Origin: an uncultured Roseobacter sp.
GTDB taxonomy: Bacteria; Pseudomonadota; Alphaproteobacteria; Rhodobacterales; Rhodobacteraceae
Reading direction: 5' to 3'
Length of the DNA: 64,000 bases
NCBI RefSeq assembly: GCF_947499265.1
Contig: NZ_CANMNK010000007.1
Span: 248,001 to 312,000 of the forward strand
Positions 34,555 through 43,643 of the stretch are shown here, one piece after another (position 1 is the stretch's first letter; every line of letters begins with the position of its first letter). A program made the position numbers and the translations under genes. The notes beneath the pieces are model-generated. The model worked only from the letters and a program-made list of their open reading frames with translations, was not told where the DNA came from and did no database searches.

Positions 34555-35223
34555 ATGAGATTTTTACTGGTGGAGGATAACGCCGATCTGGCCCGCGCAT
34601 TGACCGGTCGTTTTGCCGTGGAGGGTCACGTGGTCGACCACGCGACCTGTCTTGGTGATGCGGAGCTGGCAACACGCACCGTCGCTTACGATATGATTTT
34701 GCTGGATATTATGCTGCCCGACGGCGACGGGCGTGAATTTCTGCGCCGTCATCGGGCGCAGGATGACCCAACGCCGGTGATCGTGTTGACGGCGCGCTCG
34801 GAGGTGTCTGATCGGGTCGGGTTGCTCGACCTTGGGGCCGATGATTACATCACGAAACCTTTTGATTTTGCCGAGCTTGAGGCCCGCGCGCGGGCCGTGA
34901 TGCGGCGTCTGGGGGGCTCGGCGGACAATAAAAAGGAATTCGCAGGGCTCATATTCGATTCGAATGCGGGCACGATCACGACAGGGGGGCGTTCCGAGCG
35001 ATTGCGGAATCGCGAGATGCGGTTGTTGGAGGTTTTCTTTGCCGCGCCGGGGCAGATTTTCTCCAAATCTCACCTGATGGACCGTCTGTTTTCCTTCTCT
35101 GATGACGTCTCGGAGAACGCGATCGAAGTTTATGTCGGTCGGCTCCGTCGCAAACTGGGTGAGACGCAGGCGCATATCGAAACGGTGCGCGGGCTGGGCT
35201 ACCGCATGGTGAAACGCGAATGA
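34555..35223 (+). CDS. tctD: OmpR-family response regulator TctD
   Basis: A 222-residue regulator. The receiver domain (1-120) has the phospho-acceptor in LLDIMLPDGDGREFL and KPFDF with the conserved Lys. The C-terminal winged HTH (from about 130) has VGRLRRKLGE and ETVRGLGYRMVK. It is divergent from the tricarboxylate transporter operon and coupled to the sensor gene by an ATGA overlap, so it very likely activates tctCBA when the substrate is present. Confidence 0.9.
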   Translation: MRFLLVEDNADLARALTGRFAVEGHVVDHATCLGDAELATRTVAYDMILLDIMLPDGDGREFLRRHRAQDDPTPVIVLTARSEVSDRVGLLDLGADDYITKPFDFAELEARARAVMRRLGGSADNKKEFAGLIFDSNAGTITTGGRSERLRNREMRLLEVFFAAPGQIFSKSHLMDRLFSFSDDVSENAIEVYVGRLRRKLGETQAHIETVRGLGYRMVKRE

Positions 35224-36602
35224 GTAGGGCAGGTCCCCCTGTTTCCATACGAAGGCGTCTGGTTGTGCAGCTGGCGCTGGTCGCGGCGCTTCTGTCGGTC
35301 GCGTTCTTCTTCTCCCTGCGGGTGGTGGCCGAGGGCGCGACGGAGGCCACGCAGGACAACATCCTTGCCGCCTCCGCCACCTCCATTGCCGATGCGGTTT
35401 ACACTGATGCGGGCGTGGTGCGGGTCGAAATCCCCTATTCGGCGCTGTCGATGCTGGGCACGGTCAGCGAGGACAGGGTGTTCTACCGCGTGATCGTGAA
35501 CGGTGAGACGCTGACTGGGTATGACGACCTGCCCGTGCCCGAAGGCCGAAGATCCCGGAACCAGCCACTCTTTGCCACCTATGGCTACCGCGATGACACC
35601 TTCCGCGCCGTGGTGGTGAGCCGTGCGCTCAGTGTCGCGAACCAGCCGCGCCGGGTGCAGGTGGTGGTGGCTCAGACCCGGCTGGGGCTCGCGGCGATCT
35701 CCTCGCGGATTACCACCACAGCCACGGCCATTGGCGTGGCCTTCTTTCTCACCGCCACGGCACTCAGCACGCTGGCTGCGCAAAATGCGCTCTCTCCGCT
35801 CAGCCGTCTGGCCGAGGCGGTGGCGCGCCGCGGGCCCAAGGACCTGCGCCCCGTGACCGCTGAAACGCCGACCGAACTGGCGCCGCTGGTGGGAGGGCTC
35901 AACGGCTTCATCGCGCGGCTGAGTGCAGCGCTTACCCGCTCCGAAGATCTGATCGTCGAGGCGGCGCACCGGGTCCGCACGCCGCTGGCCACGGTGCGCA
36001 CGCAGGCCGAGGTGATGCATTTGCAGATGGAAAAGCCCCACAACCGGCAGGCCCTGCGCCAGATGATCCGTGCGGTGGATGAAAGCTCCCGCTCTGCAGG
36101 CCAACTTCTCGATCACGCAATGGTCACTCTGCGCTCCGACCAGCTGGAGACCGAAGAGATTGATCCGGGCGACCTGTTGCGCGACGCGATCAGCCGCCTG
36201 TCGCCCACTGCCGATCTTAAGGACATCGCGATCACGCTGGACCTGCCACAAGAGGCTCTGCGCGTGCAGGGGGATCCGATCCTGCTGCAGAATGCGGTCC
36301 GCAACATCCTCGACAACGCCATCAAATATTCGCCCGCGGATACGGAAATCACTGTGCGGCTCGTGCCCGGCCCCCCCTGCCGGTTGCAGGTCTGCGATCA
36401 GGGCCGGGGCTTTGCCGCCGAAGACATCGCCCGCCTGCCGGATCGCTTTTCGCGCGGCACCAATGTTGATGACGTGATTGGCTCGGGCCTTGGCCTGACC
36501 ATCGTGCGCGACGTCGCACAGGCCCATGGCGGCGCGCTGGAAATCGGCGCTAACCCGGAAGGAGGTGGCGCATGCGTCTCGCTTGTCTTGCCCTCTTACT
36601 GA
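35220..36602 (+). CDS. tctE: Sensor histidine kinase TctE
   Basis: A 460-residue membrane kinase. TM1 is near residues 15-32 (LALVAALLSVAFFF), a periplasmic sensing region follows to about 165, and TM2 lies near 170-190 (IGVAFFLTATALSTL). The phospho-acceptor His is in EAAHRVRTPLATVRTQAEV, an R-T-P variant of the usual HELRTPL box; the ATPase domain has NAIKYSP and GSGLGLTIV. Its last 31 bases overlap the start of a periplasmic binding protein gene, so three genes are made together. Confidence 0.9.
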   Translation: MSRAGPPVSIRRRLVVQLALVAALLSVAFFFSLRVVAEGATEATQDNILAASATSIADAVYTDAGVVRVEIPYSALSMLGTVSEDRVFYRVIVNGETLTGYDDLPVPEGRRSRNQPLFATYGYRDDTFRAVVVSRALSVANQPRRVQVVVAQTRLGLAAISSRITTTATAIGVAFFLTATALSTLAAQNALSPLSRLAEAVARRGPKDLRPVTAETPTELAPLVGGLNGFIARLSAALTRSEDLIVEAAHRVRTPLATVRTQAEVMHLQMEKPHNRQALRQMIRAVDESSRSAGQLLDHAMVTLRSDQLETEEIDPGDLLRDAISRLSPTADLKDIAITLDLPQEALRVQGDPILLQNAVRNILDNAIKYSPADTEITVRLVPGPPCRLQVCDQGRGFAAEDIARLPDRFSRGTNVDDVIGSGLGLTIVRDVAQAHGGALEIGANPEGGGACVSLVLPSY

Positions 36603-37594
36603 GCGTCGCGGCCTCGCTGGCCCTGGCCTTCGAGCTTGAGGAAAGCCGCAGCTACCCCGGCACCGGCCCTGGCCATCTGCGCATCCTGTCCACAGCCGAT
36701 GTGGATGTGTTCGAGCCCATCATCCACGCGTTTCAGGCCCGGCATGCTGTGTCGATCACCTATGACGTGGCGAGTTCCGCGCAGGTCATGATCGCGCTCT
36801 ACGACGAGGGCGCGGAATACGATCTGGCAATCTCCTCGGCGATGGATTTGCAGACAAAACTGGCCAATGACGGGCTGGCGCAGACCTATAGCTCCGATGC
36901 GACGGCGCTGTTGCCGCCCTGGGCGAAATGGCGTGACCAAATCTTTGCCTTCACGCAGGAACCTGCGGTTTTGGTGCTGAACGCCGCCGCCTTCGAGGCC
37001 CTGGCGGTGCCCACAAACCGCGAAGGGCTGATTGCGCTCCTGCGCGACCATCCGGAGGCTTTCGACGGGCGCATCGGCACATATGACGTGCGTGTGTCTG
37101 GGGCGGGGTATCTCTTTGCCACGCAGGATTCGCGCAATACCGAAAGCTTCTGGCGCATGACGGAAGTGATGGGGCGGCTCAACACACAGCTTTTTTGCTG
37201 CTCCAGCGACATGATCGATGCGGTGGCCTCGGGCCGGCTCCTGCTGGCCTACAACGTGTTGGGCAGCTACGCGCGGGCGCGGCTGGCCGATACCCCCGGT
37301 GTGCTGGTGGTCGAAATGGATGACTTTGTTTCCGTCATGCTGCGCACCGCGCTGATCCCCCAAACGGCAAAGGCGCCCGAGGCCGCAGGGTTGATGATCG
37401 ATTTCCTCGCCAACATGCGGCTGCGGCCTGAGCTGGTGGCGCAGACGGGCCTGCCCCCCGTGGTCTCCGCCTCCGGAGAGGACAAGGGGGTCATCCGCCC
37501 AATCCGCCTCGGGCCGGGGCTCTTGGTGTTTCTGGACCGGATGCGGCGCGATACTTTCTTGCGCAGTTGGGTCAGCTCGATCAAGCAGGACTAG
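36572..37594 (+). CDS. Periplasmic solute-binding protein encoded with TctDE
   Basis: A 340-residue exported protein. A signal peptide (MRLACLALLLSVAASLALA) is followed by a type II periplasmic binding fold (LRILSTADVDVFEPIIHAFQA, YDLAISSAMDLQTKLA, LLLAYNVLGSY), like ABC-type iron/thiamine-style binding proteins. AAGGAGGTGG lies upstream inside the kinase gene. No ABC permease or ATPase is nearby. In this context it may present a ligand to the sensor TctE rather than to a transporter; that is inference. Adjacent Cys-Cys (LFCCSSD) could form a vicinal disulfide. Its stop overlaps the convergent TRIC-like gene by four bases. Confidence 0.83.
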   Translation: MRLACLALLLSVAASLALAFELEESRSYPGTGPGHLRILSTADVDVFEPIIHAFQARHAVSITYDVASSAQVMIALYDEGAEYDLAISSAMDLQTKLANDGLAQTYSSDATALLPPWAKWRDQIFAFTQEPAVLVLNAAAFEALAVPTNREGLIALLRDHPEAFDGRIGTYDVRVSGAGYLFATQDSRNTESFWRMTEVMGRLNTQLFCCSSDMIDAVASGRLLLAYNVLGSYARARLADTPGVLVVEMDDFVSVMLRTALIPQTAKAPEAAGLMIDFLANMRLRPELVAQTGLPPVVSASGEDKGVIRPIRLGPGLLVFLDRMRRDTFLRSWVSSIKQD

Positions 37595-38214
37595 CTACGC
37601 GGCGGGCGGCTTTTGTAGACCGGTAGCCGCCAGCCAAACGCCAGCGAGCCTGCGCGCAGTGCCCATGTTGCACCTGCACAAAGCATCAGTGGCACCAGCG
37701 CATCCGGGAAATAAGGCCGTGTGAAGGCCGCAACCGTCGCCCCGGCAAAGGCCGCCGTCACGTAAAGCTCGCCCTGTTTCAGCACCAGCGGCACATCGTC
37801 CAGCACCACGTCACGCAAGAGCCCGCCCATGCAGCCGGTGATCGTGCCCATCAGCACCACCACCAGCACCGGCTGGCCCAGTGACAGCGCCACGCCTGTG
37901 CCCGCAGGCACGGCCACGGCGAGCGCGAAACTATCCAGCCAGATCAGCGTTTTCAGCCTGCTTTCAAAGAGATGCGCGGTCAGGAAGACCAGCAACGCCG
38001 CCGCACAGGCCACGCCGATATAGCTGGGCTGCGCGATCCAGAAGATCGGATTACGGTCCAGGAGCACGTCGCGCACCGTGCCGCCGCCCACTGCCGTGAG
38101 GCAGGCGACAAAGGCAAAGCCCACGATGTCGAGCTGCTGGCGGCTCGCTACCAACGCTCCCGTCAGCGCAAAGATAAAGACGGAGGCATAATCCAGCAGC
38201 GCAATCAGGTTCAT
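37591..38214 (-). CDS. TRIC-type cation channel family protein (UPF0126, YicG-like)
   Basis: A 207-residue membrane protein with about seven hydrophobic helices in two repeats, each with the conserved glycine-rich turn and acidic end: AVGGGTVRDVLLDRNP and GCMGGLLRDVVLDDVP. This matches bacterial homologues of trimeric intracellular cation channels, which conduct K+ or other monovalent cations. It is the last gene of an eight-gene overlapping operon (ATGA overlap with the nudix gene). Confidence 0.87.
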   Translation of the reverse strand: MNLIALLDYASVFIFALTGALVASRQQLDIVGFAFVACLTAVGGGTVRDVLLDRNPIFWIAQPSYIGVACAAALLVFLTAHLFESRLKTLIWLDSFALAVAVPAGTGVALSLGQPVLVVVLMGTITGCMGGLLRDVVLDDVPLVLKQGELYVTAAFAGATVAAFTRPYFPDALVPLMLCAGATWALRAGSLAFGWRLPVYKSRPPRS

Positions 38215-38612
38215 AGGCTGCCTCTGATCCAGTCAAAGGCGCGCTGGAACGGTGTGGCGAAACCTTCGGGGAGAGGCGCATCAAGGTCGATCCAGAAAAA
38301 GCGGAAGAGATGCCCGCCGTCATCTGCGCAGCGGTGCTGCCATTGCTCACGCAGTGGCCCCGCCAGACGGCAAAGGCTGAAATGCCAGCGGCTGTCTGCA
38401 GCGATCTCTGTGCTCTGACCCAGATGGATCGCCGCGCGTGTCTCCAGCCCGCTTTCCTCGTAGAGCTCCCGTGCAGCGGCCTGTTCGGGCCGCTCCCCTG
38501 GCTTAATGCCACCTTTCACCAATTGCAGACCGGCCTGCGGGTGCTCAAAACCGGCGATCCGGCGCGGCACCCCGTCAAGGTGCAGCGCGACCGGGCAGGC
38601 GACCTCACGCAT
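38211..38612 (-). CDS. NUDIX hydrolase
   Basis: A 133-residue enzyme with a complete Nudix box: [20 protein letters not shown] then SGLE (roughly residues 33-56). The start at 38612 is set by an 8-base overlap with rnhA (ATGCGTGA). Substrate is a nucleoside diphosphate derivative of unknown identity. The conserved Glu residues for metal binding are in place. It overlaps the TRIC-like gene by four bases. Confidence 0.85.
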   Translation of the reverse strand: MREVACPVALHLDGVPRRIAGFEHPQAGLQLVKGGIKPGERPEQAAARELYEESGLETRAAIHLGQSTEIAADSRWHFSLCRLAGPLREQWQHRCADDGGHLFRFFWIDLDAPLPEGFATPFQRAFDWIRGSL

Positions 38613-39069
38613 TGCCAGCCTTCTTGAAGGGAGCCATGCCTGCACGCGCCAACTCATCGGCGCGCTCATTTTCCGGATGGCCCGCGTGGCCTTTGACCCA
38701 CTTCCATGTCACATCATGGGCCGCATTTGCCGCATCCAGCCGCTGCCACAGCTCCGCATTGGCCACGGGCTTTTTCGCCGCATTCTTCCAGCCGTTTTTC
38801 TTCCAGCCGTGAATCCAGGAGGTGATCCCGTTTTTGACGTAATTGCTGTCGGTCACGATGGTGATCGTGCTGCGACGGTTGAGCGATTCCAGCGCGTGGA
38901 TCGCGGCCAGCAGTTCCATCCGATTGTTGGTGGTTTCGGGCTCGCCGCCCTTCAGCTCGCGCTCCTTGACCACGGTCTCGCCGTCCATCGCGCGCAGCAA
39001 GGCCCCCCAGCCGCCGGGGCCGGGATTGCCGGAACAGGCGCCGTCCGTATATGCGAAAAGCTCAGCCAT
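38605..39069 (-). CDS. rnhA: Ribonuclease HI
   Basis: A 154-residue enzyme that degrades the RNA of RNA-DNA hybrids. The four acidic residues are visible in order: [30 protein letters not shown] and ERADELAR; the basic substrate handle follows in [18 protein letters not shown]. Length is normal. It overlaps the methyltransferase gene upstream and the nudix gene downstream by eight bases each. Confidence 0.95.
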   Translation of the reverse strand: MAELFAYTDGACSGNPGPGGWGALLRAMDGETVVKERELKGGEPETTNNRMELLAAIHALESLNRRSTITIVTDSNYVKNGITSWIHGWKKNGWKNAAKKPVANAELWQRLDAANAAHDVTWKWVKGHAGHPENERADELARAGMAPFKKAGNA

Positions 39070-39655
39070 GAGCCGCGAGGCATATATAGGGGGCCTCTAC
39101 CCCGTCAAGGCCGGTTGTCACACCGGTCTCCCGCGCGGTGACGAACAACCCAGCATTCTTCAGCAATCCGGTCAGTTCGGCGTCGGTGTAATAGGTGTAA
39201 AGCCGCCCGATGGGATCGCGCTTGCTGCCGGTGCCGGTTTTCACGCCGATGTGGAACCGCCCGCCGGGTTTCAGGGCTTGCGCGATGGCGGCCAGGTGGC
39301 GCGGCATCTCGGCGCGCGCGGCGTGCAGCAGGGAGAAATTCGCCCAGATGCCATCGTAGACATCTGTACCGCTCAGATCATCGAAACCTGCCAAGCGCGC
39401 ATCGACATGCGGGTGGCGTCTGGCCAGCGCGATCATTTCGGGCACAGGGTCCATGGCCGTGACCTGCAAGCCGTGATCCGCCATCAGCGCCGCCGATGCC
39501 CCGGGGCCGCAACCCAGATCCAGCACATGCGCGCCCTGGGGCAGGGCCGCCACGAAGGTGCGCAACCTGTGATCGGTCTTGTTGAAATCATCGGTCATCT
39601 GGTCATAGTCCTGCGCCTTGGCACCATAGACCTTCAGGGTTTCGGGGTCGCTCAT
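39062..39655 (-). CDS. SAM-dependent class I methyltransferase
   Basis: A 197-residue protein with SAM motif [13 protein letters not shown], followed by AMDPVPEMI (acidic residue binding the ribose) and [10 protein letters not shown]. Start at 39655, where the ATG shares one base with the stop of the DUF3429 gene; the longer frame upstream belongs to that gene's strand in another register. Small-molecule methyltransferase of unknown substrate. It overlaps rnhA by eight bases. Confidence 0.83.
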   Translation of the reverse strand: MSDPETLKVYGAKAQDYDQMTDDFNKTDHRLRTFVAALPQGAHVLDLGCGPGASAALMADHGLQVTAMDPVPEMIALARRHPHVDARLAGFDDLSGTDVYDGIWANFSLLHAARAEMPRHLAAIAQALKPGGRFHIGVKTGTGSKRDPIGRLYTYYTDAELTGLLKNAGLFVTARETGVTTGLDGVEAPYICLAAHG

Positions 39656-40104
39656 CAGATCACCCCCACGCCCAAACAGATCACCGCGATTGTCGTGAGA
39701 AGAAGGCGCAGCGACATCCACCACCGCGGCGTCAGGCCCCACTGCCAGAAGGCATAATCCAGCACCAGCAGCCCCAGAAACCCGAAGATCAGGTTGGTCC
39801 CCGCCGAGACCGGTCCGCCGCCAGTCATGAAAAACGCCCAGAGCGCGGGGATGACGGACAGCACATAGCCCATCGCGGCCTTGCTGCCGCTGGTTTTTGT
39901 GGCAAAGCCCCAGAGCACGCCCGACATGAACGACAGGATCACCGAGCCGTAAAAGAGTTGTACGTAGGGGCCGATGAAGCGCGGCCCGAGAGCGGAGATG
40001 CCCCAATCGGCCAGTGTGCCATTGAGCGTGGTGGCCGCGCCCCAGACAAAAGGGATCAGCCCCGCCAGCCCCAGAATCAGAGGTGCGGTGGGGATGCGCG
40101 TCAC
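39655..40104 (-). CDS. DUF3429 family membrane protein
   Basis: A 149-residue protein with four to five hydrophobic segments (LILGLAGLIPFVWG, GSVILSFMSGVLWGFA, VLSVIPALWAFFM, LIFGFLGLLVLDYAFW, LRLLLTTIAVICLGVGV). The start is a GTG at 40104-40102 that overlaps the stop of the 49-codon ORF (GTGA); an upstream GTG at 40140 is in frame but lies inside that ORF. Function unknown. Part of the overlapping operon. Confidence 0.78.
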   Translation of the reverse strand: MTRIPTAPLILGLAGLIPFVWGAATTLNGTLADWGISALGPRFIGPYVQLFYGSVILSFMSGVLWGFATKTSGSKAAMGYVLSVIPALWAFFMTGGGPVSAGTNLIFGFLGLLVLDYAFWQWGLTPRWWMSLRLLLTTIAVICLGVGVI

Positions 40105-40250
40105 AGACCCGGCACCGATGCGGTGATGTGGTGCGCGCACGTTGTCGCCAGCCTGTCGATCAGGTCAGCGGATCGGTGTTTTAAGGCGTCGATGTCCTTG
40201 ACGCATGCCGCCGGTGAGATGATCGCTTTGCCCGTCATCCCATTGCTCAT
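40101..40250 (-). CDS. 49-residue small ORF coupled on both sides
   Basis: An intact frame starting [16 protein letters not shown] and ending ASVPGL, between the LysE-like and DUF3429 genes. Its ATG (40250) overlaps the LysE-like stop as ATGA and its stop (40103-40101) overlaps the GTG of the DUF3429 gene as GTGA. That double coupling in an operon where every junction overlaps is the main evidence that it is translated. It is amphipathic in its middle (residues 17-37) with two Cys and has no signal peptide or membrane segment. Family unknown. Confidence 0.6.
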   Translation of the reverse strand: MSNGMTGKAIISPAACVKDIDALKHRSADLIDRLATTCAHHITASVPGL

Positions 40251-40861
40251 GCACGTTCAAGTGCAAGACGCCCCGCGAGGGCAGCGAAGATGGCGGCAAA
40301 GGAGCGGTTGAGCCAGCGCATGACAGCTTCCGAGCCCAGGAGCCAGGCGCGGGCCTGCGCGGCAAAGAGGCCGTAGAGCACGAAGACTGCGAAGGTCAGT
40401 GCCATGAAAATGCCGCCCAGCACTGTCATTTCCAGCGTTGCCGTAGCCGGGTTGCCTGACAGGAAAGGCGGCAGCAGCGCGAGGAAGAAGATCGACAGCT
40501 TCGGGTTCAGGATATTGATCAGCGCGCCGCGCCGGGCGATGCGCCAGCCGTTCTCCACCTTGCGGTCCGCGGAGATGGCCAAAGCGCCCCCCGAGCGCAG
40601 CGATTGCCACGCCAGATACAAAAGATATGCGACACCTGCAAACTTCACGACTGTAAAGAGCACGGCGGAGGTATGCAGCACCGCTGCCAGCCCCAGCGTC
40701 GCCGCCGCCACATGCGGCACGATCCCGAAGGTGCAGCCCAAAGCGGCCCAGAACGCAGCGATGCGCCCCTGTCCCAGACCCAAAGCCAGCGTGTAGATGA
40801 CCCCGGTGCCGGGGGCGAGCACGACGACAATCGCCGTCACCAGAAATTGCAGCGAGATCAT
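40247..40861 (-). CDS. LysE/RhtB-family translocator
   Basis: A 204-residue inner-membrane exporter with about six hydrophobic helices. The family signature [21 protein letters not shown] is at the N-terminus, and the mid-protein [22 protein letters not shown] is the conserved N-P-K motif. It exports amino acids or related compounds; the substrate is unknown. The start overlaps the ispH stop by four bases (ATGA), and the stop overlaps the 49-codon ORF. Confidence 0.88.
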   Translation of the reverse strand: MISLQFLVTAIVVVLAPGTGVIYTLALGLGQGRIAAFWAALGCTFGIVPHVAAATLGLAAVLHTSAVLFTVVKFAGVAYLLYLAWQSLRSGGALAISADRKVENGWRIARRGALINILNPKLSIFFLALLPPFLSGNPATATLEMTVLGGIFMALTFAVFVLYGLFAAQARAWLLGSEAVMRWLNRSFAAIFAALAGRLALERA

Positions 40862-41808
40862 GCGGGCTCCCTCAGAACGCGTGGGACTTTGAATTGGACG
40901 TTTTCAACGGCAGTCTCCACCAACTCGCGCGTCACGTCGTAATGCTCGGAAAACGCATCCATCACCTCGTTGATCAACACTTCCGGTGCCGAGGCCCCGG
41001 CGGTGATGCCGATGCTGCGGATGCCCTCCAGCGCCCGCCAATCGATATCGGTCGCCCGTTGCACCAGCTGCGCATATTTGCAGCCCGCGCGCGCGCCCAC
41101 CTCGACCAATCGCTTGGAGTTTGAGGAATTGGGCGCGCCGACGACCAGCATCGCGTCGCATTTTGGCGCCATCGCCTTCACGGCCTCCTGCCGGTTGGTG
41201 GTTGCGTAACAGATGTCTTCCTTGTGCGGGCCAACGATGGCGGGGAACCGGGCTTGCAGGGCGGCCACCACATCCGCCGTGTCATCGACGCTCAGGGTCG
41301 TCTGGGTGACATAGGCCAGCCGCTCCGGGTCGCGGACCGCGACGGTGGCCACATCGGCGGGGGTCTCGACCAGCAGCACCTCGCCTTCGGGCAATTGCCC
41401 CATGGTCCCCACGGTTTCGGGGTGACCCGCGTGGCCGATCATGATCATCTGCAAGCCGTTGTCGGAATGGCGCTGCGCCTCGATATGCACTTTGCTCACC
41501 AGCGGGCAGGTGGCATCGACATAGACCATCTCACGCTTGGCGGCGGCGGCGGGCACCGCCTTGGGCACCCCATGGGCGGAGAAAATTACCGGACGGTCAT
41601 CGGGGCAGTCATCGAGTTCTTCGACAAAGACCGCGCCCTTGTCACGCAACCCGTCGACGACGAATTTATTGTGTACGATCTCGTGGCGGACGTAGACGGG
41701 CGCGCCCCACTTTTCCAGCGCCATCTCAACGATCTTGATGGCGCGGTCCACGCCCGCGCAAAAACCGCGCGGGGCGGCAAGATACAGGGTCAGCGGCGGT
41801 TTTGTCAT
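40858..41808 (-). CDS. ispH: 4-hydroxy-3-methylbut-2-enyl diphosphate reductase
   Basis: Last enzyme of the non-mevalonate isoprenoid pathway, making IPP and DMAPP with a [4Fe-4S] cluster. The three cluster cysteines are in [22 protein letters not shown] and the C-terminal half (GCKYAQLVQ region), and the catalytic region [12 protein letters not shown] and NSSNSKRL is present. 316 residues is normal. It is the first gene of the overlapping operon. Confidence 0.95.
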   Translation of the reverse strand: MTKPPLTLYLAAPRGFCAGVDRAIKIVEMALEKWGAPVYVRHEIVHNKFVVDGLRDKGAVFVEELDDCPDDRPVIFSAHGVPKAVPAAAAKREMVYVDATCPLVSKVHIEAQRHSDNGLQMIMIGHAGHPETVGTMGQLPEGEVLLVETPADVATVAVRDPERLAYVTQTTLSVDDTADVVAALQARFPAIVGPHKEDICYATTNRQEAVKAMAPKCDAMLVVGAPNSSNSKRLVEVGARAGCKYAQLVQRATDIDWRALEGIRSIGITAGASAPEVLINEVMDAFSEHYDVTRELVETAVENVQFKVPRVLREPA

Positions 41809-41922
41809 GGCTTAGCTCCGGTTCATATCTCCAGAGGTAAGGCTTTGCTTTGTCAGCGTCCAGAGTGTCGTGTCGCCGCGTGCCCAACTTGTCGGGCAAT
41901 CACGGCGCAATCCTCCCCGGCC

Positions 41923-42480
41923 TCAGCCGTTTGCAGCCGCTTCCGGGAATTCACGGGGCGGGCGACCGATCACATCCTTGAGCTCGTCGAGCTCGATGAA
42001 ATTGTCAGCCTGACGCCGCAGGTCATCGGAAATCATTGGCGGCTGGCTGCGGATGGTCGAGACCACCGAAACGCGCACGCCGGACCGCTGCAGGCTTTCC
42101 ACCAACGGCCGGAAATCGCCATCTCCGGAGAACAGCACAATGTGATCCACCCGCGGTGCCAGCTCCATCGCATCCACGGCCAGTTCAATGTCCATGTTGC
42201 CCTTCACCTTCCGGCGACCCATGCTGTCGGTATATTCCTTGGCCGGTTTGGTCACCATCGTGAAGCCGTTGTAGTTCAGCCAGTCCACCAGCGGACGGAT
42301 CGGAGAATACTCGTCATTCTCCAGCAGCGCGGTGTAGTAGAACGCCCGCAAGAGCTTGCCTCGACGCATGAATTCTTGGCGCAGCAGTTTGTAGTCGATA
42401 TCAAAGCCAAGAGACTTGGCTGCCGCGTAGAGATTCGAACCGTCGATGAACAGCGCTAGCCGTTCGTCCTTATAAAACAT
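41923..42480 (-). CDS. NYN domain protein (LabA/DUF88 family, PIN-like nuclease fold)
   Basis: A 185-residue protein with acidic residues of the NYN fold in order: LFIDGSNLYAAAKSLG, MDIELAVDAMELA and VLFSGDGDFRPLVESLQRSG. These make a metal-binding site like PIN nucleases, so RNA processing is likely, though unproven for this group. It is divergent from folK. Confidence 0.87.
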   Translation of the reverse strand: MFYKDERLALFIDGSNLYAAAKSLGFDIDYKLLRQEFMRRGKLLRAFYYTALLENDEYSPIRPLVDWLNYNGFTMVTKPAKEYTDSMGRRKVKGNMDIELAVDAMELAPRVDHIVLFSGDGDFRPLVESLQRSGVRVSVVSTIRSQPPMISDDLRRQADNFIELDELKDVIGRPPREFPEAAANG

Positions 42481-42612
42481 TTGTTGTCCTTCCGATTGGC
42501 CAGACGCTAGCGTTTAAAAAAACGACATGACTTAATAAGCAGCGAGCTGACACGTTGAAAATAGGGGTTTTTATTGGTGCCGCAAGAGTTACTGAGCACG
42601 AAAACAGGCGAA

Positions 42613-43188
42613 ATGCTGCCACAAATCCGGTCAATCGGGCTGGTTGCCCTAGGGTCAAATAGCCCTTCGGCGCAGGGTGACCCTAGGGAAACCATCGAAA
42701 AAGCTATTCTAGCACTGGTTGAATTTTTCCAAGTGATTCGCGGGGTTAGCAGGCTCTATCGGACCCCTGCTTTCCCCCCAGGCAGCGGGTCGGATTTCGT
42801 CAATGCAGTGGTCGCGGTGGAGACCGATGACCCTCCCGAAAAAGTGATAAAAAAACTTCATCAGCTCGAGGAGGGGATGGGACGCACCCGCAAAACGAGA
42901 TGGGGACCCAGAACGCTGGACCTCGACCTCATCGCGCTGGGTGATTATGTGATGCCGGATGCCGAAACGCATCTGGCCTGGCGCGATCTGCCCCTGAGCC
43001 AGCAAATGACCCAAGCACCGGATACATTGATCCTGCCGCATCCCCGCGTGCAGGAGCGTGCCTTTGTTCTGGTGCCGCTGGCAGACGTCGCACCCGATTG
43101 GGTGCACCCGGCGCTTGGCCTGTCGGTGGATCAGATGCTTGCAGCGCTGCCGGATGCGGTGAAAGAAGAGGTCGTTGCCCTTGAATAG
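42613..43188 (+). CDS. folK: 2-amino-4-hydroxy-6-hydroxymethyldihydropteridine diphosphokinase
   Basis: Folate pathway enzyme that pyrophosphorylates 6-hydroxymethyl-dihydropterin. Signatures: [10 protein letters not shown] at the N-terminus, [19 protein letters not shown], and the hallmark [16 protein letters not shown] with the two catalytic Asp. I chose the ATG at 42613, 12 codons before the conserved core; a TTG/GTG start at 42574/42577 with a weak AGGGG site is also possible and would add 12-13 residues. It is upstream of rpoZ and rsh. Confidence 0.92.
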   Translation: MLPQIRSIGLVALGSNSPSAQGDPRETIEKAILALVEFFQVIRGVSRLYRTPAFPPGSGSDFVNAVVAVETDDPPEKVIKKLHQLEEGMGRTRKTRWGPRTLDLDLIALGDYVMPDAETHLAWRDLPLSQQMTQAPDTLILPHPRVQERAFVLVPLADVAPDWVHPALGLSVDQMLAALPDAVKEEVVALE

Positions 43189-43259
43189 GCGCTTGTAAAT
43201 CTCGAAAAAGGGGCCTAAATACCGCACTTCTGACAAATCCCCGATTTATGGAGTGTTCC

Positions 43260-43613
43260 ATGGCCCGCGTCACCGTTGAAGATTGCGTCGATAAAGTACC
43301 CAACCGGTTTGAACTGGTCATGCTTGCGGCACATCGTGCGCGCGAAATCTCTGCCGGTGCAGCGATCACCGTGAACCGCGACAACGACAAGAACCCGGTT
43401 GTGTCGCTGCGTGAGATCGCGGACGAGACGCAAAGCGCCGACGAGCTGCGCGAGCGCCTGATCGAGAGCAACCAGAATCAGATTGAGGTGGATGAGCCCG
43501 AAGAGGACGCAATGGCGTTGCTGATGGGGGCAGAGCAGGACAAGCCCGAAGAGGACAGTATGTCCGAAGAGATGCTTTTACGGCAGCTGATGGCAGCGCA
43601 AGGGCAAAGCTGA
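43260..43613 (+). CDS. rpoZ: RNA polymerase omega subunit
   Basis: A 117-residue polymerase assembly subunit. The conserved N-terminus is [29 protein letters not shown], and the acidic C-terminal tail is typical for alphaproteobacteria. The start at 43260 follows GGAG; an earlier in-frame ATG at 43248 is less likely. It is directly upstream of the (p)ppGpp enzyme gene, the common rpoZ-rsh pair; omega is part of one ppGpp binding site on polymerase in proteobacteria. Confidence 0.95.
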   Translation: MARVTVEDCVDKVPNRFELVMLAAHRAREISAGAAITVNRDNDKNPVVSLREIADETQSADELRERLIESNQNQIEVDEPEEDAMALLMGAEQDKPEEDSMSEEMLLRQLMAAQGQS

Positions 43614-43643
43614 CACCAGCTTCCCCGCCCTGAGGGCAGATGA

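Noticed and set aside
35199-36527. Minus-strand 442-codon frame opposite tctE
   Set aside because: Antisense to a complete histidine kinase; composition is His/Arg/Gln-rich and domain-free.
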